Positions 1 through 6,364 of a stretch of DNA of 6,411 nucleotides are shown here, piece after piece (the stretch's first letter is position 1; each line of letters begins with the position of its first letter). The stretch is from Candidatus Omnitrophota bacterium (GTDB taxonomy: Bacteria; Verrucomicrobiota; Verrucomicrobiia; Limisphaerales; UBA1319). The notes below the pieces were generated by a model. It was not told the DNA's origin. It did no database searches and saw only the letters and a list, made by a program, of their open reading frames with translations. The position numbers and the translations under genes are program-made. The stretch spans positions 1,102-7,512 of the forward strand of contig JAMCZD010000068.1 of the NCBI GenBank assembly GCA_023473405.1. Direction: 5' to 3'.

Positions 1-2464
1 ATTGGAGGATTTGATTGCGCACGCCCATGGGGATGGAGTCGCCGGCCATGTAATTAGTGAGCCAGAAGCTGCCGGCGCCGGAGGTCTCGCCGAAGGACTG
101 ATTTCCGATCAACTCGCGAGTGAGGTCGATCTGGCTGCCGAGGTTGTCCAGGTTCACGAAGTCGACCACACGGTTATTATCTTGATCGATGGCGATGAAT
201 TGGAGGCGATTGGTGATATACAACCCGAGGTGGGGGATGTCGAAGCCTTTGCCGCGTTCGAAGGTGGGCAGATTATAGAGCTGAACGAAGTAAGGAGACT
301 GGTGAATATAAGCGGCATTAGTGAAGACCACCACGTTGGTGGCCAGCGGCACGCGGAACTCGTTACCTTGCCAGGAATCGGCGGCGATGTTTTGGCTGTT
401 ATTCAGGTACATTCGCGTTTTCCACAAGCCAGTGGCAGTATCTTCGTTGGTGAGGGCGATGTCGCATTGGTCGCGAACCTCGATTTGCAGGCGGCGCGGG
501 TAACTCTCATGGTACGAATTCCAGGCCTCGGCGCCGATGAGATTCGAGATACCAATGATAAACATCTGGTTGGTTTCGTTGGGATGAAACAAGGGACCGG
601 ATTTGCGGAGCTCGATCTTGCGCGAGACCTGAACGGCGGTTTGCAGGGCGAATTCGTTGAAGTTCGGGTCCGCCGGTGCCGCGCCGATGACGATGGGGAT
701 GCCGAAGACATTGGCGTTGGAGGCGACCTGGCTATTGTCGAGGCGGGCGCGGTCGGCGGGGACATTCAAATCGAGCCACGGATTATTCAGGAAAGACGTA
801 TCGGTCGCCTCGACGTAGCCGTTGATGTAAACCTGGCCGTTGGTGATGCTGAAGACGGGGCGGAAGACCGAGGGCCAGTATGGGTAAGCCGGTCCGCGAT
901 TGGTGGTGGCGTCGTAAATGTTGGCGGCCTCCTGGAGCAACTGCTGAATCCCAAGGAGCGAATAATAATTAGTGGGATAGATGGGAATATCGGCCACGGT
1001 AGGCGCGAGCGGCAAACCGGTAGCCAGGTTGGTTCCGACGAGGGAACGGAGAGTATCGAGGTAAAAGGGGTTCAGATAGGGTATCTTCGCCGTTAACTCG
1101 GCATCGAGAATCCGGTTGGCGGCGTTGGTAAAGAAGTCGACCGGTATCCAGGGAACGAAGTTGGTGGCCAGGCCGGCGGAGTCACTGGCGTAGTTGACAT
1201 TCATCTTTCCGGGCAGAGCGGGCGCCGAGTCAACGCCCATCTGCCCCAGCAGCCTGTAGAACGTATAACGGTCGTAGGAGCTGTTCCTGGTATACGGATC
1301 GGCTTCGCCCTGGATGCGCGCGGGCAGGTTGGTGTTAACGAACGCGAAGATATCGAACAGGTCTTGAATATCGCTGACTCGATAAGGGTTATCGCTCCCG
1401 GGCCAGGGCAGGTCGGGGTTGTTGTTATCCGTATTCGGCACGTCAAGGCCGGGCAGGAGCGGGCCGTCGCCGTAGTTATCGACCAGATCGCGCCGGATGG
1501 CATTGGCACCGGCGGACCCGAACATGGTGGTAATGCTTCTCAGGTTGTTGTATCGATTGGCGTAACGGTAGAGCAGCAAGTCCCGGGCGTCCTCGAAGGC
1601 CATGCCTTTACTGGCCACGGCGGGGTCGATGGAATATTGATAGGTAGCGGGCGGCCATTCGTTGGTGTTGAGGTCGCGGAAGAATGCGGCCAGGTTGAGT
1701 TCCCAGGAACCAATGCCCTGGTTGCGCATGAAGGCCAACGCATTAGTGCCCCAGTTGTTTTTCAGGGCCTTGACCTGGTTGAAGATGTAATTCAGGTCAA
1801 GGGATTTACCGGCAGGCAAGGCCATCCAGGCATAACGTCCGACAAACCGGTTGGTGGCCGAGTGCGGCAGGCCGGGCTTATCCAGGACCCCGATCCATTC
1901 CGGGTCGCCGACGAAGTAATTGCTTAGGAACTGGCCATTGATCTTGATCGGTTGGCCGGCGTTGTCCAGGACCGGCAACAGGCCGTTGGTCTCGAATCGG
2001 CCATTCCGGTTCAGATCGAGGAAGAAACGGAAATCGAGGGGGTAGAGCAGGCTTTTATTGGTGGCGATATAGACGGGCGCCCGGGGGTCGAACTGGAGGT
2101 TGGCGATATTGTATGCGCGGTCCGAATCGTTCAATGGCTGGCCGTCGGCGCGATAATTATAATTGACATTGTTGGAATTCAGCAGGTTTCGGGAAAAACC
2201 AGCGGGATTGAAGAAATTGGTCGAGACACCGAAGTCGCAGCCGAAATTATTGGTTCGTGCCACCAAACGGGCGACGATTTCGCTTTGGGCGCGAGCCAGG
2301 GCCTCGTTAGCCATGGCAATTGCGGTGCCCTGCTCGGTGGAGACAGCCACGGAGGCGCGTTCGCGGCGGCTCAAGGCCAGGAAGGTAACCGCCATGAAGG
2401 TTACCACCGAGAGCATGATCAGGGTGATGATCAGGGCGACGCCGCGTTGGAGATGGCGATTCAT
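1..2464 (-). CDS. Very large GspK-like minor pseudopilin (Verru_Chthon cassette protein A-like), C-terminus beyond window
   Basis: The frame is open from ATG 2464 to the left edge: 821 codons with no stop, so the gene is partial. The N-terminus MNRHLQRG/VALIITLIML is a short basic leader, a Gly before the predicted prepilin peptidase cut, then a hydrophobic helix (about residues 9-31) and a charged SRRER turn. Mature position 5 is Ile13 instead of Glu, the known hallmark of GspK, which caps the pseudopilus tip. GKMNVNY (419-425) resembles the conserved INVNTA-type segment of GspK. DPEWIG (187-192) and nearby RYAWM and LDLN segments are, as I recall, like TIGR02600 proteins. Classical GspK is about 300 residues, so this one is at least 2.5 times larger. 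It is rich in Asn and Thr-Asn pairs. The ATG overlaps the stop of the preceding gene (ATGA) and has no Shine-Dalgarno sequence, which suggests coupled translation. The export/pseudopilin class is firm; the exact GspK role is inferred. Confidence 0.85.
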   Translation of the reverse strand, partial: MNRHLQRGVALIITLIMLSVVTFMAVTFLALSRRERASVAVSTEQGTAIAMANEALARAQSEIVARLVARTNNFGCDFGVSTNFFNPAGFSRNLLNSNNVNYNYRADGQPLNDSDRAYNIANLQFDPRAPVYIATNKSLLYPLDFRFFLDLNRNGRFETNGLLPVLDNAGQPIKINGQFLSNYFVGDPEWIGVLDKPGLPHSATNRFVGRYAWMALPAGKSLDLNYIFNQVKALKNNWGTNALAFMRNQGIGSWELNLAAFFRDLNTNEWPPATYQYSIDPAVASKGMAFEDARDLLLYRYANRYNNLRSITTMFGSAGANAIRRDLVDNYGDGPLLPGLDVPNTDNNNPDLPWPGSDNPYRVSDIQDLFDIFAFVNTNLPARIQGEADPYTRNSSYDRYTFYRLLGQMGVDSAPALPGKMNVNYASDSAGLATNFVPWIPVDFFTNAANRILDAELTAKIPYLNPFYLDTLRSLVGTNLATGLPLAPTVADIPIYPTNYYSLLGIQQLLQEAANIYDATTNRGPAYPYWPSVFRPVFSITNGQVYINGYVEATDTSFLNNPWLDLNVPADRARLDNSQVASNANVFGIPIVIGAAPADPNFNEFALQTAVQVSRKIELRKSGPLFHPNETNQMFIIGISNLIGAEAWNSYHESYPRRLQIEVRDQCDIALTNEDTATGLWKTRMYLNNSQNIAADSWQGNEFRVPLATNVVVFTNAAYIHQSPYFVQLYNLPTFERGKGFDIPHLGLYITNRLQFIAIDQDNNRVVDFVNLDNLGSQIDLTRELIGNQSFGETSGAGSFWLTNYMAGDSIPMGVRNQILQ

Positions 2465-3504
2465 GGCTGGGCGATTCGGATGGGAATGAGTTTATGGAAG
2501 AGATGAACGGCGCCGGCCTGCTGTTCAATATACTTTTTCTGGGTGGCCGCATTCGGAAGGACGTTGGCTTTGGTCATCACGTGCGGTTCCAGCACGCCCA
2601 ACTCGAGGTCGAGGTAAGCCGGCAAGGCATTATTCCGGAAAGAATAAGTCCGCTCCCACAGACCGCCGGGGCTGTTTTTCAGGTAGACCAGGTTCAGCAG
2701 GATGTTGGTGGTCTGGCTGTAGGTAATAAGCCGCCCGGTCGAGTCCAGCGGGCGAACCCGGAAATGCACCACGCCGTCGATGACGGGGAACGCCATTTGG
2801 ACATTGGTCTTGGCTTGAACGAAGGCGCGTCCCATGTCGGCGAGGTAAAGCGGGGTAAGCTGGCGGACCGGGACGACATTGGTCGGCGAGAAGCGGAACA
2901 GGGTGCCGACGCCGATCTGGCTCGTCTCGGTCTGGTTCAAGGCCCCGTTGGTGGCGGAGGCGACAAAGAAGCCATCCCCGATCCACCAATGGTTCGAGCG
3001 GACCAGGAAGTAGCAGTCCTCGAGCACATTTGTTCGGGAGGTGCCATCCACCAGGGGTTGCTCGGTTTCATAGGTATTGGCATAAGTCAGGAGCAAGTTG
3101 GTGGCGGCGTAATTCGGGGCCACATAACCGGCGGGAGACATCTGCTCGAGCTCGCGGCTGATCAGGTCCAGAGCCGCCCGGCCCGGTTCCAACACATCGA
3201 CCTGGGTGGTGGTGCTGATCAAGGCGCGCTGGGTCTGGTTGAACATGGCATAAAGCCCGATGACAATGACGGTCAGGAGCGCGATCACCACCATCATTTC
3301 CAAAAGGGAAAAAGCGGAATGACCTGGAGGCGACTTCAGGCTCAGGCAGGTGCGAGGTGAGCGTGGGGCGCGGGGTGCAGCGGACGACGGGCGTCCGTTC
3401 CCGCGACCTTCGTTGGCTTCGCGAGATCGCGCGGCTCGAGATGGACTCGGCGGTGCTCCGGGCATGGTGCCTGGCATTGGGAATGGATGCGATTCAAGGC
3501 CCAT
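2461..3504 (-). CDS. GspJ-like minor pseudopilin (Verru_Chthon cassette protein C-like) with long leader
   Basis: From ATG 3504 the protein has 347 residues. The prepilin motif HSA/FSLLEMMVVIALL puts the cut after Ala64 and Glu at mature position 5 (Glu69), followed by a membrane helix (65-88). GRAALDLISRELEQM (108-122) is the typical GspJ segment after the helix, and LPAYLDLELGVLEP (294-307) fits the LP-x-x-(L/V)-x-L strand near the GspJ C-terminus. The predicted role is a tip subunit that assembles with the H-, I- and K-like neighbours. The start is chosen because it overlaps the previous gene by 11 nt; ATGs at 3477 and 3465 are alternatives. All three give a leader of 51-64 residues rich in Pro, Arg and Ser, and no ATG, GTG or TTG lies closer to the cut. 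A CTG at codon 54 would give a normal leader of 11 residues. No Shine-Dalgarno sequence is visible. The coding call is sure; the start is not. Confidence 0.9.
   Translation of the reverse strand: MGLESHPFPMPGTMPGAPPSPSRAARSREANEGRGNGRPSSAAPRAPRSPRTCLSLKSPPGHSAFSLLEMMVVIALLTVIVIGLYAMFNQTQRALISTTTQVDVLEPGRAALDLISRELEQMSPAGYVAPNYAATNLLLTYANTYETEQPLVDGTSRTNVLEDCYFLVRSNHWWIGDGFFVASATNGALNQTETSQIGVGTLFRFSPTNVVPVRQLTPLYLADMGRAFVQAKTNVQMAFPVIDGVVHFRVRPLDSTGRLITYSQTTNILLNLVYLKNSPGGLWERTYSFRNNALPAYLDLELGVLEPHVMTKANVLPNAATQKKYIEQQAGAVHLFHKLIPIRIAQP
3381..3397 (-). repeat. Perfect 6-bp inverted repeat in the GspJ-like leader
   Basis: CGGACG and CGTCCG flank a 5-nt loop, able to form a small GC-rich hairpin in the mRNA about 35 codons after ATG 3504. 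There is no U tract, so it is not a classical terminator. It could be part of an intergenic-type repeat caught in the frame, or chance in GC-rich DNA. Confidence 0.3.
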
Positions 3505-4267
3505 AAATCGAGGGTCGGAAAAAGTAGAGGTAAAGAGCCCGGTTCGTGGTATCCCATCCGGATATGAATCTGCCGCTAAGGAGGGCGCGAAACGTTTGCT
3601 GCCGATCGCCCGCACTGCCGTCCGGATGCACCGGCCAGCGCAAGGTCAGGCGCAATTCATAGAGGTTCGTGGCGAGGACATTGCCTTGAGCCCACAAGTC
3701 TCGACGCGCCCATTGCTCGTTCGGGTTCAGGCCGCTGGCATTGAAATTGGTCTGGGCATAATTGGTGGGATAGGCGGCAAAAGGAACGATCTCGGACTGA
3801 AGCAGGTAACTGAATGAGAGGTCGTTGGTCCGCGCGAAGGCGCTCTTGTCCGAGGCTGCGCCGCTCATGGAGCGGACTTTGGCCACCATATAATAGTCGT
3901 AATTTTTCGTCCAAGTGCCGGTGCCGGTGTTGAGGTAATATTTTGGAGTACTCAGGAGACCGATGATCGCGCGTCCGCCGTCCCGGACGATATTGATGGG
4001 GAGGGTTGTGTTATCACGTCGAATCCAATCGACGCAATTGGTCAGATCGTCCAAACCTTGAGCGCCACTGCGGATGGCCTGGAGGAAGAAGTTACCTTCC
4101 TGGTTGACCATGGTGTCCTCGAGGTTGGTTCGCTGCACCTCGAGACCGGTCGGCAGGACGCCAATGATCGCCACCAACGCAAACCCGATAATCGCCAGGC
4201 TCAGCGCAATCTCGACCATGGTGAATCCGTTGGTGCCCAAATTGGTTGTTCGATGGGCGATTCTCAT
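3494..4267 (-). CDS. GspI-like minor pseudopilin (Verru_Chthon cassette protein B-like)
   Basis: A 257-residue protein with a 14-residue leader ending TNG/FTMVEIALSLAIIGFALVAI: Gly at -1, Phe at +1, Glu19 at mature position 5, membrane helix about 15-38. The following segment (GVLPTGLEVQ, then GNFFLQAIRSGAQGLDDL at 58-75) and the C-terminal ELRLTLRWPV (204-213) with RALLSGRF (227-234) match my memory of verrucomicrobial cassette B proteins (TIGR02598). By gene order it takes the place of GspI, which forms the core of the T2SS tip with J and K. It is about twice the length of classical GspI (about 120 residues). The ATG overlaps the stop of the H-like gene by 4 nt and is the only start in the block with a clear Shine-Dalgarno sequence (AAAAGGA, 7 nt upstream), so I expect both coupled and independent initiation. 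Class assignment is firm; I versus another minor pseudopilin rests mainly on order. Confidence 0.92.
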   Translation of the reverse strand: MRIAHRTTNLGTNGFTMVEIALSLAIIGFALVAIIGVLPTGLEVQRTNLEDTMVNQEGNFFLQAIRSGAQGLDDLTNCVDWIRRDNTTLPINIVRDGGRAIIGLLSTPKYYLNTGTGTWTKNYDYYMVAKVRSMSGAASDKSAFARTNDLSFSYLLQSEIVPFAAYPTNYAQTNFNASGLNPNEQWARRDLWAQGNVLATNLYELRLTLRWPVHPDGSAGDRQQTFRALLSGRFISGWDTTNRALYLYFFRPSIYGP

Positions 4268-5199
4268 TGGACGGTCCTTTTTTCAACTCGCGCCCGCCCG
4301 GTCAGCCAACTGATGTAGATAAAGTCATAGCTGCTGGGATCGAGAGAATTACCCGGCGGGTTTTCCTGAAGATCGGCCGGCTGGTTCAAATAGGCATCCT
4401 GGGCGTCTTTCGGATAAAAGATACTGCCGCGCGCCAGCGGTATCACGCCGTCCTGCGGATCCCCGTTGGGCGGCGGAACGAGCTGTCCCTGGGCGTTGAA
4501 GGCGACGTAATACAAGCGAAACGGCGGGCCTTGGGCGGTGGGAAAAGGAAACCAACCCTCGGCAAACGGTTTAATGGTAACCCCGGAGCGGGGCGACTGT
4601 GAGAGCGAGATATTACTGACCGTTTGGACGCGGAAGAACTTATTGGTGGCGATGAAAATACCGTCGGGCAGATAGCGCCAGGCCGTCAGGTAGCGCGGGT
4701 ATTCCCGCCCGGGCTGGTCGCCCATGCTTCGGGCGGTGTACAGGGCGTAAGCGGTGAATTGCCCGCTCACGAGGTTGGTCAACAACTTGCGCTCTTTCAC
4801 ATAATCCGGTCCGGCAAGCAGGCTGATTTGGTTCAGAGGATTGTCCCGGACAAAGACCATGTAAACGGTCGAACGCCCGTTGATGGCCAACATGCGCGCC
4901 AAGGAAAGGTCGTCCAAAAGTTGCCGGTTGGCCGCTCCAATGGTGTTGGACTGGCCAATCCCCTTCAAAGCGGGCAGTCCCAACGCAGCCAGCATCCCAA
5001 TGATGCCCAGCACTATCAGAAGTTCGAGCAGGGTGAAGGCAGGGGATTTGGGATTTAGGATTTGGGATTTAGGATTTGGGATTTGGGATTTGGGATTTGG
5101 AAATCTGCCCGGCGATGGCGGGTTCAGAGCAAAAGCGGGGGCATTGCCATTTCTGGATCGCCAATCCGCTATCCGCGGTCTGCAACCGGTCGAGATCAT
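4264..5199 (-). CDS. GspH-like minor pseudopilin (Verru_Chthon cassette protein D-like) with repeat-encoded leader
   Basis: From ATG 5199 the protein has 311 residues, 257 after processing. The prepilin site SPA/FTLLELLIVLGIIGMLAAL has Ala54 at -1 and Glu59 at mature position 5. LLDDLSLARMLAINGR (94-109) is the GspH/FimT-type segment of small minor pseudopilins, and the end carries YISWLTGRARV, like the Gly-Arg strand near the GspH C-terminus. Classical GspH is about 170 residues. The start is supported by an ATGA overlap with the preceding stop; a TTG at 5205 would add two residues. No start codon exists nearer the cut, so a 54-residue leader seems unavoidable. Its residues 34-52 are built from a 7-residue repeat (NPKSQIP, NPKSQIL, NPKS) encoded by a tandem heptamer. 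Family call is good; whether the full leader is translated in the cell is uncertain. Confidence 0.9.
   Translation of the reverse strand: MISTGCRPRIADWRSRNGNAPAFALNPPSPGRFPNPKSQIPNPKSQILNPKSPAFTLLELLIVLGIIGMLAALGLPALKGIGQSNTIGAANRQLLDDLSLARMLAINGRSTVYMVFVRDNPLNQISLLAGPDYVKERKLLTNLVSGQFTAYALYTARSMGDQPGREYPRYLTAWRYLPDGIFIATNKFFRVQTVSNISLSQSPRSGVTIKPFAEGWFPFPTAQGPPFRLYYVAFNAQGQLVPPPNGDPQDGVIPLARGSIFYPKDAQDAYLNQPADLQENPPGNSLDPSSYDFIYISWLTGRARVEKRTVQ
4275..4281 (-). promoter_or_regulatory. Shine-Dalgarno sequence of the GspI-like gene
   Basis: AAAAGGA on the minus strand ends 7 nt before ATG 4267, inside the last codons of the H-like gene. It is the only clear ribosome binding site in the block and confirms the I-like start. 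Confidence 0.7.
5044..5099 (-). repeat. Tandem heptanucleotide repeat, eight copies, within the GspH-like leader
   Basis: On the plus strand eight adjoining units follow GGATTT(G/A): GGATTTG in six and GGATTTA in the second and fourth. No unit has any other change, and a degraded copy may follow at 5100-5106. Because 7 nt is not a multiple of 3, three units encode one 7-residue protein repeat (NPKSQIP) on the minus strand. The unit resembles a telomere-type sequence, but that likeness is by chance. Similar NPKS-type heptamer repeats are, to my knowledge, common between genes in Verrucomicrobia and Planctomycetes; here the repeat lies inside a reading frame. Confidence 0.95.
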
Positions 5200-6002
5200 T
5201 TCCAACTGAGGATATTGTCTTTATTAGCGCCGGCGTTGGCGTTGACATTTGGATCGGCGCGGCCATCGGGGCCGAGCGACCACACCATGACGTTGACGCG
5301 GGCGACGTAATTGTTCTGGTATTTGGGGTCCAACCGGTAAAGACCGTTAAGACCGCGGACCTTGGCTGGATCAGTCAGGTCAACCGAGACCGCATTCAAG
5401 CGGTAAAAGGCATCCATGCACTGGTTATCCCCGTTCAAGTCGAGAGAAATAATGTAAGGATTCTTCCAGGGATCACGGTAGACACCATCCGGACCAACCC
5501 CGGGGAGCTGCGTAGCACTCACGTCCTGCGCATTCAGAAAGACGTGTTTATTGGGATTGGCGCGGTGGTCCTTATCGGGATTGTAACGGTAGGTCGGGCC
5601 GTTTACGACCAGGTTGGTGTTATCGCGCAAAATGGCAATTACCTCGGAATTGTTGGCTTCGTGGCTGGCGCGATTCACGATGGAAAGCGCCTGCTGCGGG
5701 AACAGGACCGCGCCGAAGGTGCCGTAGGTGAAATCGTTCGGCGAATTGGCATTGGCAAAGGCGGCTTTGACCGCGTCGGTATAGGTTGGGAACCGGTTGT
5801 AGGTGGCGTAATACTGGTTAATCGCACCGGCGATCATGCTCATTTCGTATTTGGCCTTGCCGACCTTAGCCTTTTTCTGGGCGCTGGCGAGCGTTGGCAG
5901 GAGCAATCCCGCCAGGATCCCGATGATGCTGATGACCACCAGTAATTCTATCAGCGAGAATCCGCGCCGGGGGCGATGGTTCAAGGACAGAGAATGTTTC
6001 AT
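5196..6002 (-). CDS. gspG: GspG-like major pseudopilin of a type II secretion-like system
   Basis: A 268-residue protein with leader MKHSLSLNHRPRRG, cut before FSLIELLVVISIIGILAGLL, Glu19 at mature position 5 and membrane helix about 15-37. AKYEMSMIAGAINQYYATYN (50-69) continues the helix and is followed by RFPT as in GspG. DPWKNPY (177-183) and WSLGPDG (241-247), then an Asp/Asn-rich loop ending DNILSWK (262-268), match the C-terminal calcium-binding region of T2SS GspG. GspG polymerises into the pseudopilus shaft in the periplasm. The protein is almost twice the usual 140-150 residues; the extra part lies mostly between about 75 and 175. ATG 6002 is chosen over upstream in-frame codons (the frame runs to 6152) because it gives a normal 14-residue leader. 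No clear Shine-Dalgarno sequence precedes it, but a doubtful upstream frame stops at 5999 in an ATGA overlap. It is first of the five coupled genes. A more general pseudopilin role cannot be excluded. Confidence 0.92.
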   Translation of the reverse strand: MKHSLSLNHRPRRGFSLIELLVVISIIGILAGLLLPTLASAQKKAKVGKAKYEMSMIAGAINQYYATYNRFPTYTDAVKAAFANANSPNDFTYGTFGAVLFPQQALSIVNRASHEANNSEVIAILRDNTNLVVNGPTYRYNPDKDHRANPNKHVFLNAQDVSATQLPGVGPDGVYRDPWKNPYIISLDLNGDNQCMDAFYRLNAVSVDLTDPAKVRGLNGLYRLDPKYQNNYVARVNVMVWSLGPDGRADPNVNANAGANKDNILSWK

Positions 6003-6364
6003 AAGCTGTTTTTCAAACGTTGGAACCGCAAATGGGAGCGACCACCGGCGGTGAACACGATGGTAGGCATCCAGCGGCTCGAAATCCATCGGACTTGAAT
6101 CCGCTTCGAGCGGGGTTCGAGACCCGCGCGAATTATTACGTGGAGTCCGCAATCAGGACGCCGGATTACAGCCGGCTCACGGCAACTCGATTTTCGAGAA
6201 GACGTTCCCCTGCAGTCGGCGGCGGGGACTCGAGTGCATGCCGGCGTTCTGTTCCCGGCGAACTTGGCGCGAGCCCTCCGTCCAAGGGGGGAGCGCTGGA
6301 TCAACTTTGAATGATTCGGCCTGAGTGCCGCCAACGAGGATGGTAATTGAATCAACATAATCAT
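5999..6364 (-). CDS. Doubtful 121-codon frame upstream of the gspG-like gene
   Basis: The frame begins MIMLIQLPSSLAALRP and ends LRFQRLKNSL. Two things favour it: it starts and stops in ATGA overlaps, like the other junctions here, and GGAAGGA lies 6 nt before its second ATG (6358). Composition speaks against it: about one residue in six is Arg, several from AGG, AGA and CGA codons, with many Cys, Ser and Pro, no hydrophobic segment and no motif I recognise. It looks unlike the pseudopilins around it. It may be a translated leader that feeds ribosomes to the next gene, a decayed gene, or chance. Confidence 0.22.
   Translation of the reverse strand: MIMLIQLPSSLAALRPNHSKLIQRSPLGRRARAKFAGNRTPACTRVPAADCRGTSSRKSSCREPAVIRRPDCGLHVIIRAGLEPRSKRIQVRWISSRWMPTIVFTAGGRSHLRFQRLKNSL

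Noticed and set aside
2..1096. A 364-codon open frame on the plus strand, with two more in the same register at 1364-1927 and 1952-2506.
   Set aside because: They are read from the same triplets as the GspK-like gene on the other strand. That gene uses TTA and CTA once each and TCA never across 821 codons, which leaves its antisense frame open. The plus-strand products show no motif.
2494..3360. A 288-codon open frame on the plus strand.
   Set aside because: It lies opposite the GspJ-like gene, which has a prepilin signal and GspJ segments. The plus-strand product is without recognisable features.
5044..5099. CRISPR or telomere-like array.
   Set aside because: The 7-nt units adjoin without spacers, so it is not CRISPR. 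The likeness to TTTAGGG telomere units has no meaning in a bacterial operon.
5076..5945. A 289-codon open frame on the plus strand.
   Set aside because: It is opposite the GspG-like gene, whose hallmarks are unmistakable, and its start falls within the heptamer repeat.
6131..6138. TAATAATT on the minus strand as a promoter -10 box.
   Set aside because: No -35 element at 16-18 nt, and the box lies inside a region of uncertain coding status. It is noted only in the description of the region.
6278..6295. Possible hairpin CCCTCC/GGGGGG as a terminator.
   Set aside because: It needs a wobble pair in one strand and a mismatch in the other, and no T tract follows.
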